Positions 35,587 to 44,563 of a DNA stretch of 64,000 nt are shown in pieces; position 1 is the first letter of the stretch, and the number at the start of each line of letters is the position of its first letter. The notes beneath the pieces were generated by a model, which saw only the letters and a list, made by a program, of their open reading frames with translations, ran no database searches and was not told the DNA's origin. Source of the stretch: 2-02-FULL-55-14 sp964473365. GTDB lineage: Bacteria > Bacteroidota > Ignavibacteria > UBA10030. The DNA lies in assembly GCA_964473365.1 (NCBI GenBank), contig CAYYOV010000013.1, forward strand, positions 1 through 64,000. The letters run 5' to 3'. The position numbers were made by a program, and so were the translations under genes.

Positions 35587-36804
35587 TCAAACGTGTCGTA
35601 TCGCGTCGATCGGCTGCAGGCGCACGGCTTTCAACGCCGGATGCAGGGCCGCGAGAATGCACATCACGATAATGAGGAGTCCGCCTTGGATCGCACTGGC
35701 CGGACTCAGGACGGGATAGATGATCGCTCCGGAACCCCAAGCGGATAGACCTTCCGAGAGCCAGGAAAAGTTCAGGCCGGACCGAGCCGTGTAAGCGGTG
35801 AGAGCGACTCCCAGCACGATGCCGAGCGCCGTCCCCACGGTGCCGAGAATGGCGGCTTCGGTGAGCACCATGCGAAAAAGGGTCCAATCACGTAATCCGA
35901 CGGCCTTCAGCACGCCAAATTCCCGGATCCGCTCGTACACGGACATCATCATCGTATTGATGATCCCGAAGATCATCGCAAGGCCGATGATGATGTAGTA
36001 GATGATCATCGACTTTTCTGTCAGTTCGACCGTAGCGGCGAGCGTCGGGATGACGTCCTCGTACGAGAGAACCTCGTACGATGGTCCGAGGACGACCCGC
36101 AGCGAATCGCGAACCTGAATCATATCAGCCGTGGTGTGGAGTACGGCCGCGAATTCTGCGGCGTCTGTGCCAACCCCGATGAGCGATTGGGCCGTCGCAT
36201 ACGGGATGTAGGCATGGTATCGGTCGAACTCCAGGATCGGCGTCCGATACAATCCCACCACTCTGAAGAGCTCCGACCCGACGCGGCCCTGGCGCGTCGA
36301 CGACATGGCCACGATCTTATCCCCCAGGTCGATGTCGAGCGTCTTGGCCATACGTTCGCTGACGAGGATCTCCCGGGGATCAGTTCCCAGCGGGCGACCA
36401 CGCACGACCGAGCCTTGAATGGTCGTCACATGCTGTTCGCGATCGGGCTCAACGCCGACGAGCATGACCCCCGATGAATTCCGGGCGCTGCTCAGCAGAC
36501 CTGTTGCCATGATGCGGCGTGATGATGCGGCGATGCGCGTCTCCGTAGCAAGAGCTGCATCGACGACACCCGGTTCTGGCATGAATCGGTCGATGTCGGG
36601 ATTGTCATGGTAGCCGGCCCGGTGGACCTGCAGATGTCCCGTATGGGCTCCAAGCTGGTTGTCGAGTGATTGGCGCATGAAGCCCCGGACCACCCCTTCG
36701 ATGAACACGATGGCCATCAGGCCGACGACGACCGACGTGATGATGATGAGCGTGCGGCGGCGGTTTCGCCAGACGTTGCGCCAGGCAAGACGGAAGAGCA
36801 TCAT
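35587..36804 (-). CDS. ABC permease, FtsX/LolC-E fold (second)
   Basis: This 405-residue protein has the typical layout: a basic start (WRNVWRNRRR), a first membrane helix, a large periplasmic domain of about 220 residues, then three C-terminal helices with the FtsX motif (MSVYERIREFGVLKAVG). It overlaps the first permease by four bases. With a non-identical partner it should form a LolCE-like heterodimer. The periplasmic domain may receive the substrate or contact the LolA-like protein encoded upstream. Confidence 0.9.
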   Translation of the reverse strand: MMLFRLAWRNVWRNRRRTLIIITSVVVGLMAIVFIEGVVRGFMRQSLDNQLGAHTGHLQVHRAGYHDNPDIDRFMPEPGVVDAALATETRIAASSRRIMATGLLSSARNSSGVMLVGVEPDREQHVTTIQGSVVRGRPLGTDPREILVSERMAKTLDIDLGDKIVAMSSTRQGRVGSELFRVVGLYRTPILEFDRYHAYIPYATAQSLIGVGTDAAEFAAVLHTTADMIQVRDSLRVVLGPSYEVLSYEDVIPTLAATVELTEKSMIIYYIIIGLAMIFGIINTMMMSVYERIREFGVLKAVGLRDWTLFRMVLTEAAILGTVGTALGIVLGVALTAYTARSGLNFSWLSEGLSAWGSGAIIYPVLSPASAIQGGLLIIVMCILAALHPALKAVRLQPIDAIRHV

Positions 36805-38039
36805 GTGTGTCTGATCCCTTTCAAGGGCTCCAGCCGCGCGACCCGGTAGAGCGGGTAGACAAGCGACAGGAGCGAAACGACGGTGATGATCACGACGACC
36901 TGGCGGAGTACCCAGAACTCCGTCGAGCCTACCATTTGCGGGAGGAAGCCGTATTGGGCGTAGATCTCTTCGAAGTCGCCCGTGAACACGATCGGATGTC
37001 GTTCGACGTATGCGTTGACGGCGTAACCGAGCGTTGTCCCTGTCACGATGCCAATGGCGATCATGTAGAGCGATTCGAGGAGCACCTGTACTACGAGGCG
37101 AGCCGGTGGCATCCCGACGGCGAGCGTCACGCCGAACTCACGGAACCGCTCCGTAACCGACATCAAGACGGTGTTGAGAATACCGAACGTGATGATGACA
37201 ATCAGGACGAGCATGAAGAAGTAGTCGCCGATGCGATCGAACGCCATGGCTTGCGCGAGATCAGGCATGACCTCCGACCATGTGAGGACCGACGTGTTGG
37301 CGATCTCGCTTGACACCAAGGCATTCTGAAGCCGGTTGCGTACGTCTTCTAGTCTCTCGAGGTCGTCGATCGCGAGCGCCACGATGCTCACGCGTCCCTC
37401 CATCGCCAGCAGCTCTTGCGCGGCCCCCACGGTCATCAGGACCGTTCCTCCGTCGAACGTTTGCACACCCATCCGAATGCTCCCGACCACGCGGAATCTG
37501 AGGTTCCCGAGAACGCCGTCGTATCCCTGGGCAAGGATCACGAGCGTATCACCCACCTGAGCCTTCAGGTTGGCCAACAGCGTTTGCCCGACGACGACCT
37601 CGTCATTCGCACCCGCGGCGAGGAACCGACCTTCAACGACGCGCCGGTGGAAGCGCGAGACGCGCAGCTCAGCCTCGGGCTCGAGGCCCATCATGAGTAC
37701 GCCCGTAGCCCGTTCTCGGAAACTGACGAGTCCATCGGCTTGGATCCGCGGGGCAAATCCGGTGACCCCGTCGGTCTGGAGCAGGATGGACCGCACGGTG
37801 GCGGGATACGGTACGCTCTTGGAGAGGGATGGATTGTCCTGATATCCCGTCCGTTGTACTTGGAGATAGCCTGCGAACATCTCGACCGTATTGCGGACGT
37901 TGAATTCCCACGTGCCCGTCGCCAGTCCACGCTGGATCAGTGACAGGAAGGAGGCGAAGATGATGGCGAGGATCGTGAGGATCGATCGCCGTCGATTTCG
38001 CCAAATGTTGCGCCAGGCCAGGGTCAGGAGGAGTTTCAC
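36801..38039 (-). CDS. ABC permease, FtsX/LolC-E fold (first)
   Basis: This 412-residue protein has the same architecture as its neighbour: WRNIWRNRRRS, helix 1, a periplasmic domain and three C-terminal helices including MSVTERFREFGVTLAVGM. It is clearly related but divergent, so the pair arose by an old duplication. Its start overlaps the end of the LolA-like gene by four bases, and its stop overlaps the next permease. Translational coupling along the whole operon suggests a fixed-stoichiometry complex. Confidence 0.9.
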   Translation of the reverse strand: MKLLLTLAWRNIWRNRRRSILTILAIIFASFLSLIQRGLATGTWEFNVRNTVEMFAGYLQVQRTGYQDNPSLSKSVPYPATVRSILLQTDGVTGFAPRIQADGLVSFRERATGVLMMGLEPEAELRVSRFHRRVVEGRFLAAGANDEVVVGQTLLANLKAQVGDTLVILAQGYDGVLGNLRFRVVGSIRMGVQTFDGGTVLMTVGAAQELLAMEGRVSIVALAIDDLERLEDVRNRLQNALVSSEIANTSVLTWSEVMPDLAQAMAFDRIGDYFFMLVLIVIITFGILNTVLMSVTERFREFGVTLAVGMPPARLVVQVLLESLYMIAIGIVTGTTLGYAVNAYVERHPIVFTGDFEEIYAQYGFLPQMVGSTEFWVLRQVVVIITVVSLLSLVYPLYRVARLEPLKGIRHT

Positions 38040-38791
38040 CGGGTCGATCCTTTCTCGAGTTCCCGGAATGAGAAGATCCGGTCGCTGATGGCGACGTCAA
38101 ACTCGACGCTGACGTACTGGAATGTGGTGCGATGTCCCGGTTTCAGGTCGTTGACCATGCTCTGCCGGGCGGGGATGAGCCGCCCTCCCATCCGTCGAAC
38201 GTCTTCGAAGGTCATGGTCCGCGTCCGGACGCCGCGTTCATCGAAGTACTCTGCCCGTGCGGGCAGGTAGTCCGCTGTTCGGACCCAGTACAGGATGCGA
38301 CCCCACACCACCGGGGCATTCGGCTTGGGGATCAGTTCCAGCTGCCAGGTAGACGCTCCGCCGACGGAATCCCTTGCGACGATCCGCATGGTGTAGTCGT
38401 CGAGAAGGCTCGATTCTCGAACGAGATCATCGTTCGTGAAGTCCGACCCGTTCCAGGATTGGAGCATCATGGACGGTGGTACCTTGATGGTCGTCTCCGT
38501 GTTCCGAAGGTACATCCACAATTCATTATTGAGCTTGAGTGTCTTGTTTCCCGCTTCCCGGCGAGGTGAGGTGACGACAATGAGGGCCTTTTCGTTTCCC
38601 ACCCACCACGTGTCCATCTCCATCGTGCGGGTATAGTCGGGCGTTTCAATGGTCATTGTGAATGTGCCACGAGACGTCTTGCCCTTCAGAAGGTCCTCGG
38701 ACCGGCGGATGATCTCCTGAGCGGTCTGTGCGAGGCTCACTGACACCGTGAGCAGGAACAAGGTGAGCCAACGGAGGAGGGGAGAGGTCAT
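38036..38791 (-). CDS. Periplasmic LolA-like lipoprotein-sorting protein
   Basis: This 251-residue protein has a signal peptide (LLRWLTLFLLTVSVSLAQ). The mature part starts with the helix EIIRRSEDLLKGKT and follows the half-barrel pattern of LolA/LolB-fold proteins annotated as outer membrane lipoprotein-sorting proteins: GTFTMTIE, WWVGNEKALIVV, NELWMYLRNTETTIKVPPS. These carry a lipid-like ligand in a hydrophobic groove between membranes. It lies directly upstream of two LolC/E-type permeases, so it probably shuttles the transported lipid or lipoprotein across the periplasm. It is not the housekeeping LolA type. Confidence 0.82.
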   Translation of the reverse strand: MTSPLLRWLTLFLLTVSVSLAQTAQEIIRRSEDLLKGKTSRGTFTMTIETPDYTRTMEMDTWWVGNEKALIVVTSPRREAGNKTLKLNNELWMYLRNTETTIKVPPSMMLQSWNGSDFTNDDLVRESSLLDDYTMRIVARDSVGGASTWQLELIPKPNAPVVWGRILYWVRTADYLPARAEYFDERGVRTRTMTFEDVRRMGGRLIPARQSMVNDLKPGHRTTFQYVSVEFDVAISDRIFSFRELEKGSTR

Positions 38792-38792
38792 G

Positions 38793-39281
38793 TCAGAATC
38801 CTTTTCGCGATCGTTTCTGCAGGGTTTCCCATCGCTCGATCATCAGCGGGAACTCTCGTTCGAAGAAGGTGTAGAAATCAAGCAACTCCTGGAGTCGCTG
38901 GCCGGTCGGCGAGGTCCGATCCTTCACGAGCGTCAGTCCGTGTTCGATCGATCTGCGGAACACCGTCAATTGTGACAGGCTTCCGCGCAGCAGGTCGGAT
39001 GTGGCGCCGGGTTTCATGCGGTAGTACGTCCGGCGTTCCCCGGTAATACCAACCTTGTCGATGAGTCCGGCCTGCAGCAGGAGGCGGCTCATCGTGCTGA
39101 CAGAGGCGCGGCTGGCTTTGAGCGTACCGGCGATCTCGTCGGCTGAGAGATACGGCCGGTGGGATATGAGGAGGAGCCCATAGATCTTTCCGGCGATCCG
39201 TGGGATGCCGGCGTGCTCCATCACCACACCCATGTCTTCCGCAAAATGGAGGATCTCGTTCGCTGGCGGTCGCTGTGCCAT
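38793..39281 (-). CDS. GbsR/MarR-family transcriptional regulator
   Basis: The ATG at 39281-39279 is preferred because an AGGAGA ribosome-binding site precedes it by eight bases; another in-frame ATG lies at 39299-39297. The product, about 162 residues, has the GbsR arrangement: an N-terminal helix (HFAEDMGVVMEHAG), a winged helix (LSADEIAGTLKASRASVSTMSRLLLQAGLI), a wing (GERRTYYRM) and a C-terminal helical bundle. It is the first gene of the leftward transporter operon and ends one base before the LolA-like gene. An inverted repeat just upstream is a candidate binding site. Confidence 0.88.
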   Translation of the reverse strand: MAQRPPANEILHFAEDMGVVMEHAGIPRIAGKIYGLLLISHRPYLSADEIAGTLKASRASVSTMSRLLLQAGLIDKVGITGERRTYYRMKPGATSDLLRGSLSQLTVFRRSIEHGLTLVKDRTSPTGQRLQELLDFYTFFEREFPLMIERWETLQKRSRKGF

Positions 39282-39311
39282 GATGGTTCTCCTTGACATC
39301 TACGATATACA

Positions 39312-39342
39312 TATTTTAGAAGTTTCAGTCAAGACTAAAATA
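39312..39342. promoter_or_regulatory. Candidate operator of the GbsR-like regulator
   Basis: TATTTTAG (39312-39319) and CTAAAATA (39335-39342) form a perfect 8-bp inverted repeat with a 15-bp spacer in a locally AT-rich stretch. It lies between the divergent regulator and YbjQ-type genes, about 30 bp upstream of the likely regulator start, a good position for autoregulation. Confidence 0.6.
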
Positions 39343-39454
39343 ATGTGGTGCACGTGACGTTCGCGAACTTGAGAATCGCTGAAGAGCCTCCCAGTCGCGC
39401 GGCCGGGGACCGCGGAAGAACGTATATTGCATTGCTCACAATCTGGGGGCTGCC

Positions 39455-39910
39455 ATGAAATGCGAACACTGCGGCAACGAGTATCCATCGGAGTACTATT
39501 TCACGACGGAGGGCATCTGCCGGGATTGCTTCCGCAAACTCTCGCCGGCCGACCGGCAGAAGGCGTTCGAACCCCGCGGCATCGAACGGATGAGCACCAC
39601 GGCCTTCACGATCGACGGCCACCGGATCGTCAGGTCGATGGGGATCATACGAGGGATCACAGTACGATCGCGTTCCATTTTTGGTACGATCGGTGCGTCA
39701 CTCCAGACGATCGTCGGCGGGGATATCACGCTGTTCACGGAACTTTGCGAGGAGACGCGGCTCCAGGCATTCCGGCAGATGGCGCAGCATGCCGAGCGGA
39801 TGGGGGCAAACGGGGTGATCGGCGTGCGCTATGATGCGAATGAGGTGATGGATGGAGTGACCGAGGTGCTGTGCTACGGTACGGCCGTCGTTGTGGAACC
39901 GACGACCTGA
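39455..39910 (+). CDS. YbjQ/UPF0145 family protein with N-terminal zinc ribbon
   Basis: This 151-residue protein has residues 1-35 as a small zinc-binding element (CEHCGNEY ... CRDCFRKL). From about residue 48 the YbjQ-type heavy-metal-binding fold follows: DGHRIVRSMGIIRGITVRSRS, a central helix with LCEETRLQAFRQM, GANGVIGVRYD and a last strand EVLCYGTAVVV. YbjQ proteins form pentamers; their function is unknown. A TATATTG promoter-like box lies near 39422. A bidirectional terminator follows the gene. Confidence 0.85.
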   Translation: MKCEHCGNEYPSEYYFTTEGICRDCFRKLSPADRQKAFEPRGIERMSTTAFTIDGHRIVRSMGIIRGITVRSRSIFGTIGASLQTIVGGDITLFTELCEETRLQAFRQMAQHAERMGANGVIGVRYDANEVMDGVTEVLCYGTAVVVEPTT

Positions 39911-39940
39911 TCCATCCGAGCACCGGAACGGCTGTACAGC

Positions 39941-39975
39941 ACAAAACCCTCGCCGAGGCGAGGGTTTTGTGTGAG
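39941..39975. terminator. Bidirectional terminator between YbjQ-type gene and csp
   Basis: ACAAAACCCTCGCC-GAG-GCGAGGGTTTTGT is a perfect hairpin with A-tract on one side and T-tract on the other, placed between two convergent genes, so it can serve both. Confidence 0.9.
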
Positions 39976-39989
39976 ACAGCAACCGATCG

Positions 39990-40190
39990 TCAGACTTTTT
40001 CGACTGACTCAGCCGCAGGCCCCTTCGGGCCGTCCGTCACCTTGAACTGCACGGAGTCACCTTCGTTGAGCGACTTGTAGCCGTCTCCGACGATGTTCCG
40101 GTAGTGGACGAACACGTCTCCGCCGTTGGACCGCGAGATGAACCCGAAGCCCTTCGAAGCGTTGAACCATTTGACTGTTCCTTGTTCCAT
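39990..40190 (-). CDS. csp: Cold-shock-domain RNA chaperone
   Basis: This 66-residue single cold-shock domain binds single-stranded RNA or DNA and unwinds structured mRNA. The first strand GTVKWFNASKGFGFI contains RNP1 (KGFGFI), and DVFVHY is RNP2. The length is standard. The gene is monocistronic, with a terminator after it and an empty stretch of nearly 490 bp before it, which allows the long 5' leader often seen on cold-shock mRNAs. Confidence 0.95.
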   Translation of the reverse strand: MEQGTVKWFNASKGFGFISRSNGGDVFVHYRNIVGDGYKSLNEGDSVQFKVTDGPKGPAAESVEKV

Positions 40191-40678
40191 GAAACTACTC
40201 CTTGAAATGAAGCATGTACGTACCCGGGGCGACGTTCGCCTATCTGATCAATCGTGTTACCAGCGGATTGGCTAGTACTGCAAGGATGAAGCCCGGGAAG
40301 GAACCTAAGGAACCGATCGAGGGACTCAACAGCAGAGAACAACGAACTGAACAGCGGTGTACTGTGACATTGATAAGATACTACAATCCTGAATAGGATT
40401 CAAGGTAAATGTGCGCGAGAGGGGAGATGGGAATCGTGCAGACCCACAAAAGAGGCTGTTGTGGACGAATCTCGCCCTTCTCTGACGAAGATTAGATCTT
40501 TTCAACCAAGGATGGATCATTCACTGGGTCACGCGACGACGTGCAGTACGCTGGTATCACGTGGACGCGTGGAGATGCATCCCAAGACGGCTCGAGATGA
40601 CGAATTGATCTAGAAGACTCATCCTTCCAGAATACCCCAGAACGAAAAACGGCCCCACGATGGGGGCCGCTTTGATCG
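40191..40678. other. 488-bp non-coding stretch between csp and tRNA-Arg
   Basis: I see no convincing gene. The part nearest csp probably holds its promoter and leader on the minus strand. The far end (40644-40673) is the terminator of tRNA-Arg. The remainder has no repeat or RNA that I recognise. Confidence 0.5.
40644..40673 (-). terminator. Terminator of tRNA-Arg(ACG)
   Basis: On the minus strand GCGGCCCC-CATCGT-GGGGCCG is followed by TTTTTCGTT, directly downstream of the tRNA. Confidence 0.88.
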
Positions 40679-40752
40679 TGCGCCCGAAGGGATTCGAACC
40701 CCTAACCCTCAGCTCCGTAGGCTGATGCTCTATCCAGTTGAGCTACGGGCGC
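40679..40752 (-). tRNA. tRNA-Arg (anticodon ACG, wobble A to inosine)
   Basis: The cloverleaf is complete, with acceptor GCGCCCG/CGGGCGC, D stem GCTC/GAGC, anticodon stem TCAGC/GCTGA and loop CUACGGA (anticodon ACG), T loop UUCGAAU and discriminator A; 74 bases. TadA, also encoded here, would deaminate A34. The partial second copy at 40853-40907 is an assembly duplicate, not another gene. Confidence 0.93.
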
Positions 40753-40852
40753 NNNNNNNNNNNNNNNNNNNNNNNNNNNNNNNNNNNNNNNNNNNNNNNN
40801 NNNNNNNNNNNNNNNNNNNNNNNNNNNNNNNNNNNNNNNNNNNNNNNNNNNN
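40753..40852. other. Assembly gap, 100 N, inside a 55-bp duplication
   Basis: Bases 40698-40752 recur exactly at 40853-40907. The gap starts at the 5' end of tRNA-Arg and makes a false second partial tRNA. No sequence is missing. Confidence 0.95.
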
Positions 40853-41047
40853 ACCCCTAACCCTCAGCTCCGTAGGCTGATGCTCTATCCAGTTGAGCTA
40901 CGGGCGCGACGCAATGGACAATAAATATAGCACTCCGAGGCCTCATTTTCAACTCCGAGGATCTTTCCACCTCTCTCGCGGAGTTGACACGCTTCCGCTT
41001 CTCCCATCTCTTTGGTACCATGGCTGGTCCCTCTCAAAGGTCTGCCA

Positions 41048-42865
41048 ATGAATCTCCGTCTTCGGTGGCTGTCGCTCCTCATGATCGCTCTGTCAATGGT
41101 CCCCGCCTACGCCCAGCGGTCGGAACGGTTCGAGATCGGCACGGATCACTTCCTCCTGAGCGGCAAACCGTTCCAGGTTATGTCCGGAGAGTTGCATTAT
41201 CCCCGCATACCGCGAGCGTATTGGCATGATCGTCTCACGAAGGCCCGAGCGATGGGGCTCAACACGATCTGTACCTACGTCTTCTGGAACCTGCACGAAC
41301 CGAGCCCAGGGACATTTGATTTTACGGGCAACCTCGATGTTGCGGCCTTCGTGCGAGAAGCGCTGAAGGTGGGGTTGCGCGTGATCGTGCGCCCAGGTCC
41401 GTACGTATGCTCAGAATGGGACCTTGGCGGGCTCCCATCGTGGCTGCTCAAAGACCGGGACATCAAGCTCCGATGCAGCGATCCTCGTTATGAGCGTGCG
41501 GCCGCCATCTACCTGAATCGACTCGCGGCAGAACTCGCGCCGCTCCAGATCGACCGCGGGGGTCCGATCATCATGTTCCAAGTCGAGAACGAATACGGAA
41601 GCTACGGGAACGATACGGCTCATCTGAAGTTTCTTCAAACCACCATGCGTTCAGCCGGCCTGACCGTGCCGTTCTTTACGTCGGATGGACCTGCGCCGTA
41701 TCTTCTGGCGGGAGGAACGCTCCCCGACGTGGTACCGGTCGTGAATTTCGGTGGCGCCCCCAAAGAAGCGTTCTCCGTCCTTGAACAGTTTCGACCGGGC
41801 ATTCCGCACATGAACGGCGAATATTGGTGCGGATGGTTCACACACTGGGGCGATTCGACGTGGGGTTCGTCGAACACGAAAACGCAGGCAGAAGAATTGC
41901 GGTGGATGGTCGAGAACGGTAAGTCGTTCAATCTGTACATGTTCCATGGCGGCACCAACTTTGGCTGGATGGCTGGGGCGAATTTCGGCCGCACGTATGA
42001 GCCGGACGTCACCTCCTATGATTACGATGCCCCGCTCGATGAAATGGGCAATCCGACGCCTAAGTATGATGCATTCCGCCAGGTACTCGTCGCGCATCAG
42101 CCCGCGGGGGCTACCGTGCCTGACGTACCCTCCGCGAGCGTCGGAATTGAACTCCCGGCATTCACACCCCAAAAGGGTGAGCGTCTCTTCAACATCCTGC
42201 CGACCCCGCTCCGGACGCCACAGCCGCGCTCGCTGGAGGATGTGGGGCAAGACTACGGCTTCATGCTTTATCGTACCAAATTGATCGGTCCGACCAACGG
42301 CGTCCTGACCGTGACCGAATTACACGATTATGCCCTGATCTATGTCGACGGCCGATTCATCGATACGCTGGATCGGACCAAAGGAAAGTACAGTACGCGG
42401 CTACCCGAGACGACGTCCAAGAGCCCCGTGTTGGAGATCCTTGTTGAAGCGATGGGGCGTGTCAATTTCGGTCAGCACCTGATCGACCGGAAAGGGATCA
42501 CGGAACGCGTGACGCTCAGAGGCGTGACATTGATGGACTGGGAGATGTTCCCGCTGCCGCTCCGGGATCCGTCATCTACGCGGTTGCCATCCGATGGGAC
42601 TGGAGTGGACCATGGGCCGCGATTCTTTTCCGCCAGCTTGGCCGTCGCGAAACCGGGCGATACGTTCCTGGACATGTCGGCGTGGACGAAAGGCGTTGTG
42701 TGGGTGAACGGCCACAATCTCGGTCGGTATTGGAATATTGGTCCGCAACAGCGCCTCTACCTCCCGGGAGCCTGGATGAAGACGGGTGAGAATTCGGTGA
42801 TCGTTCTTGACCTGTTTGCTGAAGAACCGGCGGCCATCTCCGGATATTCACGTATGAAACGCTGA
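41048..42865 (+). CDS. Exported GH35 beta-galactosidase
   Basis: The ATG at 41048 is chosen because it begins a normal signal peptide (MNLRLRWLSLLMIAL to AYAQ); the frame is open 12 codons further. The 605-residue product is a retaining glycoside hydrolase that removes terminal beta-galactose. The TIM-barrel shows SGELHYPRIP, the acid/base glutamate E182 (QVENEYGSYG) and the nucleophile E258 (MNGEYWCGW). Two beta-sandwich domains follow to the end, closing with the GH35-typical VNGHNLGRYWNIGPQ. No anchor is visible, so it is periplasmic or secreted. The SSS sugar symporter starts 21 bp downstream, which suggests uptake of the released sugar. Confidence 0.93.
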   Translation: MNLRLRWLSLLMIALSMVPAYAQRSERFEIGTDHFLLSGKPFQVMSGELHYPRIPRAYWHDRLTKARAMGLNTICTYVFWNLHEPSPGTFDFTGNLDVAAFVREALKVGLRVIVRPGPYVCSEWDLGGLPSWLLKDRDIKLRCSDPRYERAAAIYLNRLAAELAPLQIDRGGPIIMFQVENEYGSYGNDTAHLKFLQTTMRSAGLTVPFFTSDGPAPYLLAGGTLPDVVPVVNFGGAPKEAFSVLEQFRPGIPHMNGEYWCGWFTHWGDSTWGSSNTKTQAEELRWMVENGKSFNLYMFHGGTNFGWMAGANFGRTYEPDVTSYDYDAPLDEMGNPTPKYDAFRQVLVAHQPAGATVPDVPSASVGIELPAFTPQKGERLFNILPTPLRTPQPRSLEDVGQDYGFMLYRTKLIGPTNGVLTVTELHDYALIYVDGRFIDTLDRTKGKYSTRLPETTSKSPVLEILVEAMGRVNFGQHLIDRKGITERVTLRGVTLMDWEMFPLPLRDPSSTRLPSDGTGVDHGPRFFSASLAVAKPGDTFLDMSAWTKGVVWVNGHNLGRYWNIGPQQRLYLPGAWMKTGENSVIVLDLFAEEPAAISGYSRMKR

Positions 42866-42886
42866 ACACACGGTGAAAGGAAGAGC

Positions 42887-44419
42887 ATGGAACTGAGTGT
42901 ACTCGACATCGGCATCTTCGTCGCATTCTTTCTGGTCGTGGTCGGCACCAGCATGTACAAAAGCCGCCGGGAGGAAACGGGGGAGGATTACTTCCTCGCT
43001 TCGCGCGGACTCCTGTGGCCCCTGATCGGCATCTCGCTCATCGCCGCGAACATTTCGAGCGAGCAATTCGTCGGAATGTCGGGGCAGGGGGCGGGAAACG
43101 TCGGGTTGGCCATCGCCAGTTACGAATGGATGGCCGCGATCACGCTCGTGTTCGTCGCCTTCTTCTTCCTTCCCAGATTCCTTCAGACGGGCATCTACAC
43201 GATCCCGGAGTTCCTGGAGTATCGCTACAACCATGCGTCCCGGGCGCTCATGGCAGTCTATACCATGGTCATCTACGTCGGCGTCACCATAGCGGCGGTT
43301 CTGTATTCGGGCGGCATCACGATCTACACCATTTTCAACATCGATCTGACGACGTCGATCTGGATCATTGGGATCGTCGCGGCGCTGTACACAACATGGG
43401 GAGGATTGAAAGCGGTCGCTTGGGCGGACCTCTTTCAGGGCTCCGCACTGATCCTCGGAGGTGCTGTTGTGCTTTTCTTCGGTCTCGCGGCGATCGGCGG
43501 ATGGGACGCGTTCTTTGCGCATAACGCCGACCGCTTGCATATGGTCCTCCCGTCAGACCATCCGGTCCTGCCGTGGACGGCACTGGTCCTCGGGCTTTGG
43601 ATCCCGAATATCTACTACTGGGGACTGAACCAGTACATCACACAGCGGACGCTAGCGGCGCAGAGTCTGCGCCAGGGGCAGATGGGCGTACTCTTTGCAG
43701 CCGCCATCAAGATCATCATCCCGTTCGTGATCGTCTTCCCAGGCATCATGGCCGCGCAGCTGTATGGTGACACGATGTCGAACACCGACGCGGCCTATCC
43801 GCTGCTGATCAAGAACCTCATCCCGGTCGGACTACGGGGATTCATGTTGGCCGCGATCGCGGGCGCTGTCATCAGCTCGCTGGCCTCGATGCTGAACTCG
43901 GCGTCCACGATCTTCACGATGGACATCTACAAACGGTACGTGTCGGCTGACGCCGCACCTCGCCGTATTGTGCTCGTCGGACGGTCGATGACGGTCCTCT
44001 TTGTCCTGCTCGGGTGTCTGATCGCTCCGCATCTTGGCGACCCCCGGTTCCAGGGGATCTTCACATACATCCAGGAATTCCAGGGATACATCTCGCCTGG
44101 GATTCTGGCGGCATTCGTCTTCGGCATCCTCGTGAAGCGGGCGCCTGGTGCCGCGGGATTGGCGGCCCTTGTGGCGTGCGTGCCGATCTATGGACTCTTG
44201 CAATGGTTCTTCGGAGAGATCGCATTCCTCAATCGCATGGCCATCACATTCGTCCTCGTTTTGCTGATCATGTCCGTCATCACGTGGATCAAGCCGCTGC
44301 CGAAGCCGATCGAGCTCCCGCGCCGTGCCGACTTTGATATGTCGCCGACGCCCCGCGCGATCTGGTTCGGCGCTGCGGTCGTGGTGATCACGCTCGCCCT
44401 CTATGTGATCTTCTGGTGA
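42887..44419 (+). CDS. Sodium:solute symporter, SGLT-like sugar transporter
   Basis: This 510-residue inner-membrane protein has about 14 helices. Family features include the N-terminal FFLVVVGTSMYKSRR, GEDYFLASRGL, the broken first core helix SLIAANISSEQFVGMSGQG and the WIPNIYYWGLNQYITQR segment with the conserved asparagine-rich loop typical of SGLT-like members. It imports a sugar with sodium ions, most likely galactose or another product of the GH35 enzyme encoded immediately upstream. A bidirectional terminator follows. Confidence 0.92.
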   Translation: MELSVLDIGIFVAFFLVVVGTSMYKSRREETGEDYFLASRGLLWPLIGISLIAANISSEQFVGMSGQGAGNVGLAIASYEWMAAITLVFVAFFFLPRFLQTGIYTIPEFLEYRYNHASRALMAVYTMVIYVGVTIAAVLYSGGITIYTIFNIDLTTSIWIIGIVAALYTTWGGLKAVAWADLFQGSALILGGAVVLFFGLAAIGGWDAFFAHNADRLHMVLPSDHPVLPWTALVLGLWIPNIYYWGLNQYITQRTLAAQSLRQGQMGVLFAAAIKIIIPFVIVFPGIMAAQLYGDTMSNTDAAYPLLIKNLIPVGLRGFMLAAIAGAVISSLASMLNSASTIFTMDIYKRYVSADAAPRRIVLVGRSMTVLFVLLGCLIAPHLGDPRFQGIFTYIQEFQGYISPGILAAFVFGILVKRAPGAAGLAALVACVPIYGLLQWFFGEIAFLNRMAITFVLVLLIMSVITWIKPLPKPIELPRRADFDMSPTPRAIWFGAAVVVITLALYVIFW

Positions 44420-44518
44420 AGACTCAAAGGAGTTTGCGGGTCGCGGGTATGGGTTAGGAGGAACGCTGGAAGAGTTGAGAAGCGGGCGGCCGGACGTTCG
44501 CGGCACCTCCAAAAAGAA

Positions 44519-44556
44519 CAACCCCGTTCAGAGGTCGTCTCTGACGGGGTTGTTTC
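44519..44556. terminator. Bidirectional terminator, symporter and tRNA-Glu
   Basis: CAACCCCGT(T)CAGAG-GTCGT-CTCTG-ACGGGGTTG forms a long hairpin. Rightward it is followed by TTTCGTTT; leftward, after tRNA-Glu, by TTCTTTTTGG. It can therefore serve both transcripts. Confidence 0.85.
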
Positions 44557-44563
44557 GTTTGAG

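Noticed and set aside
40853..40907. Second partial tRNA-Arg(ACG)
   Set aside because: Exact 55-bp copy of 40698-40752 across an N gap; an assembly duplicate.
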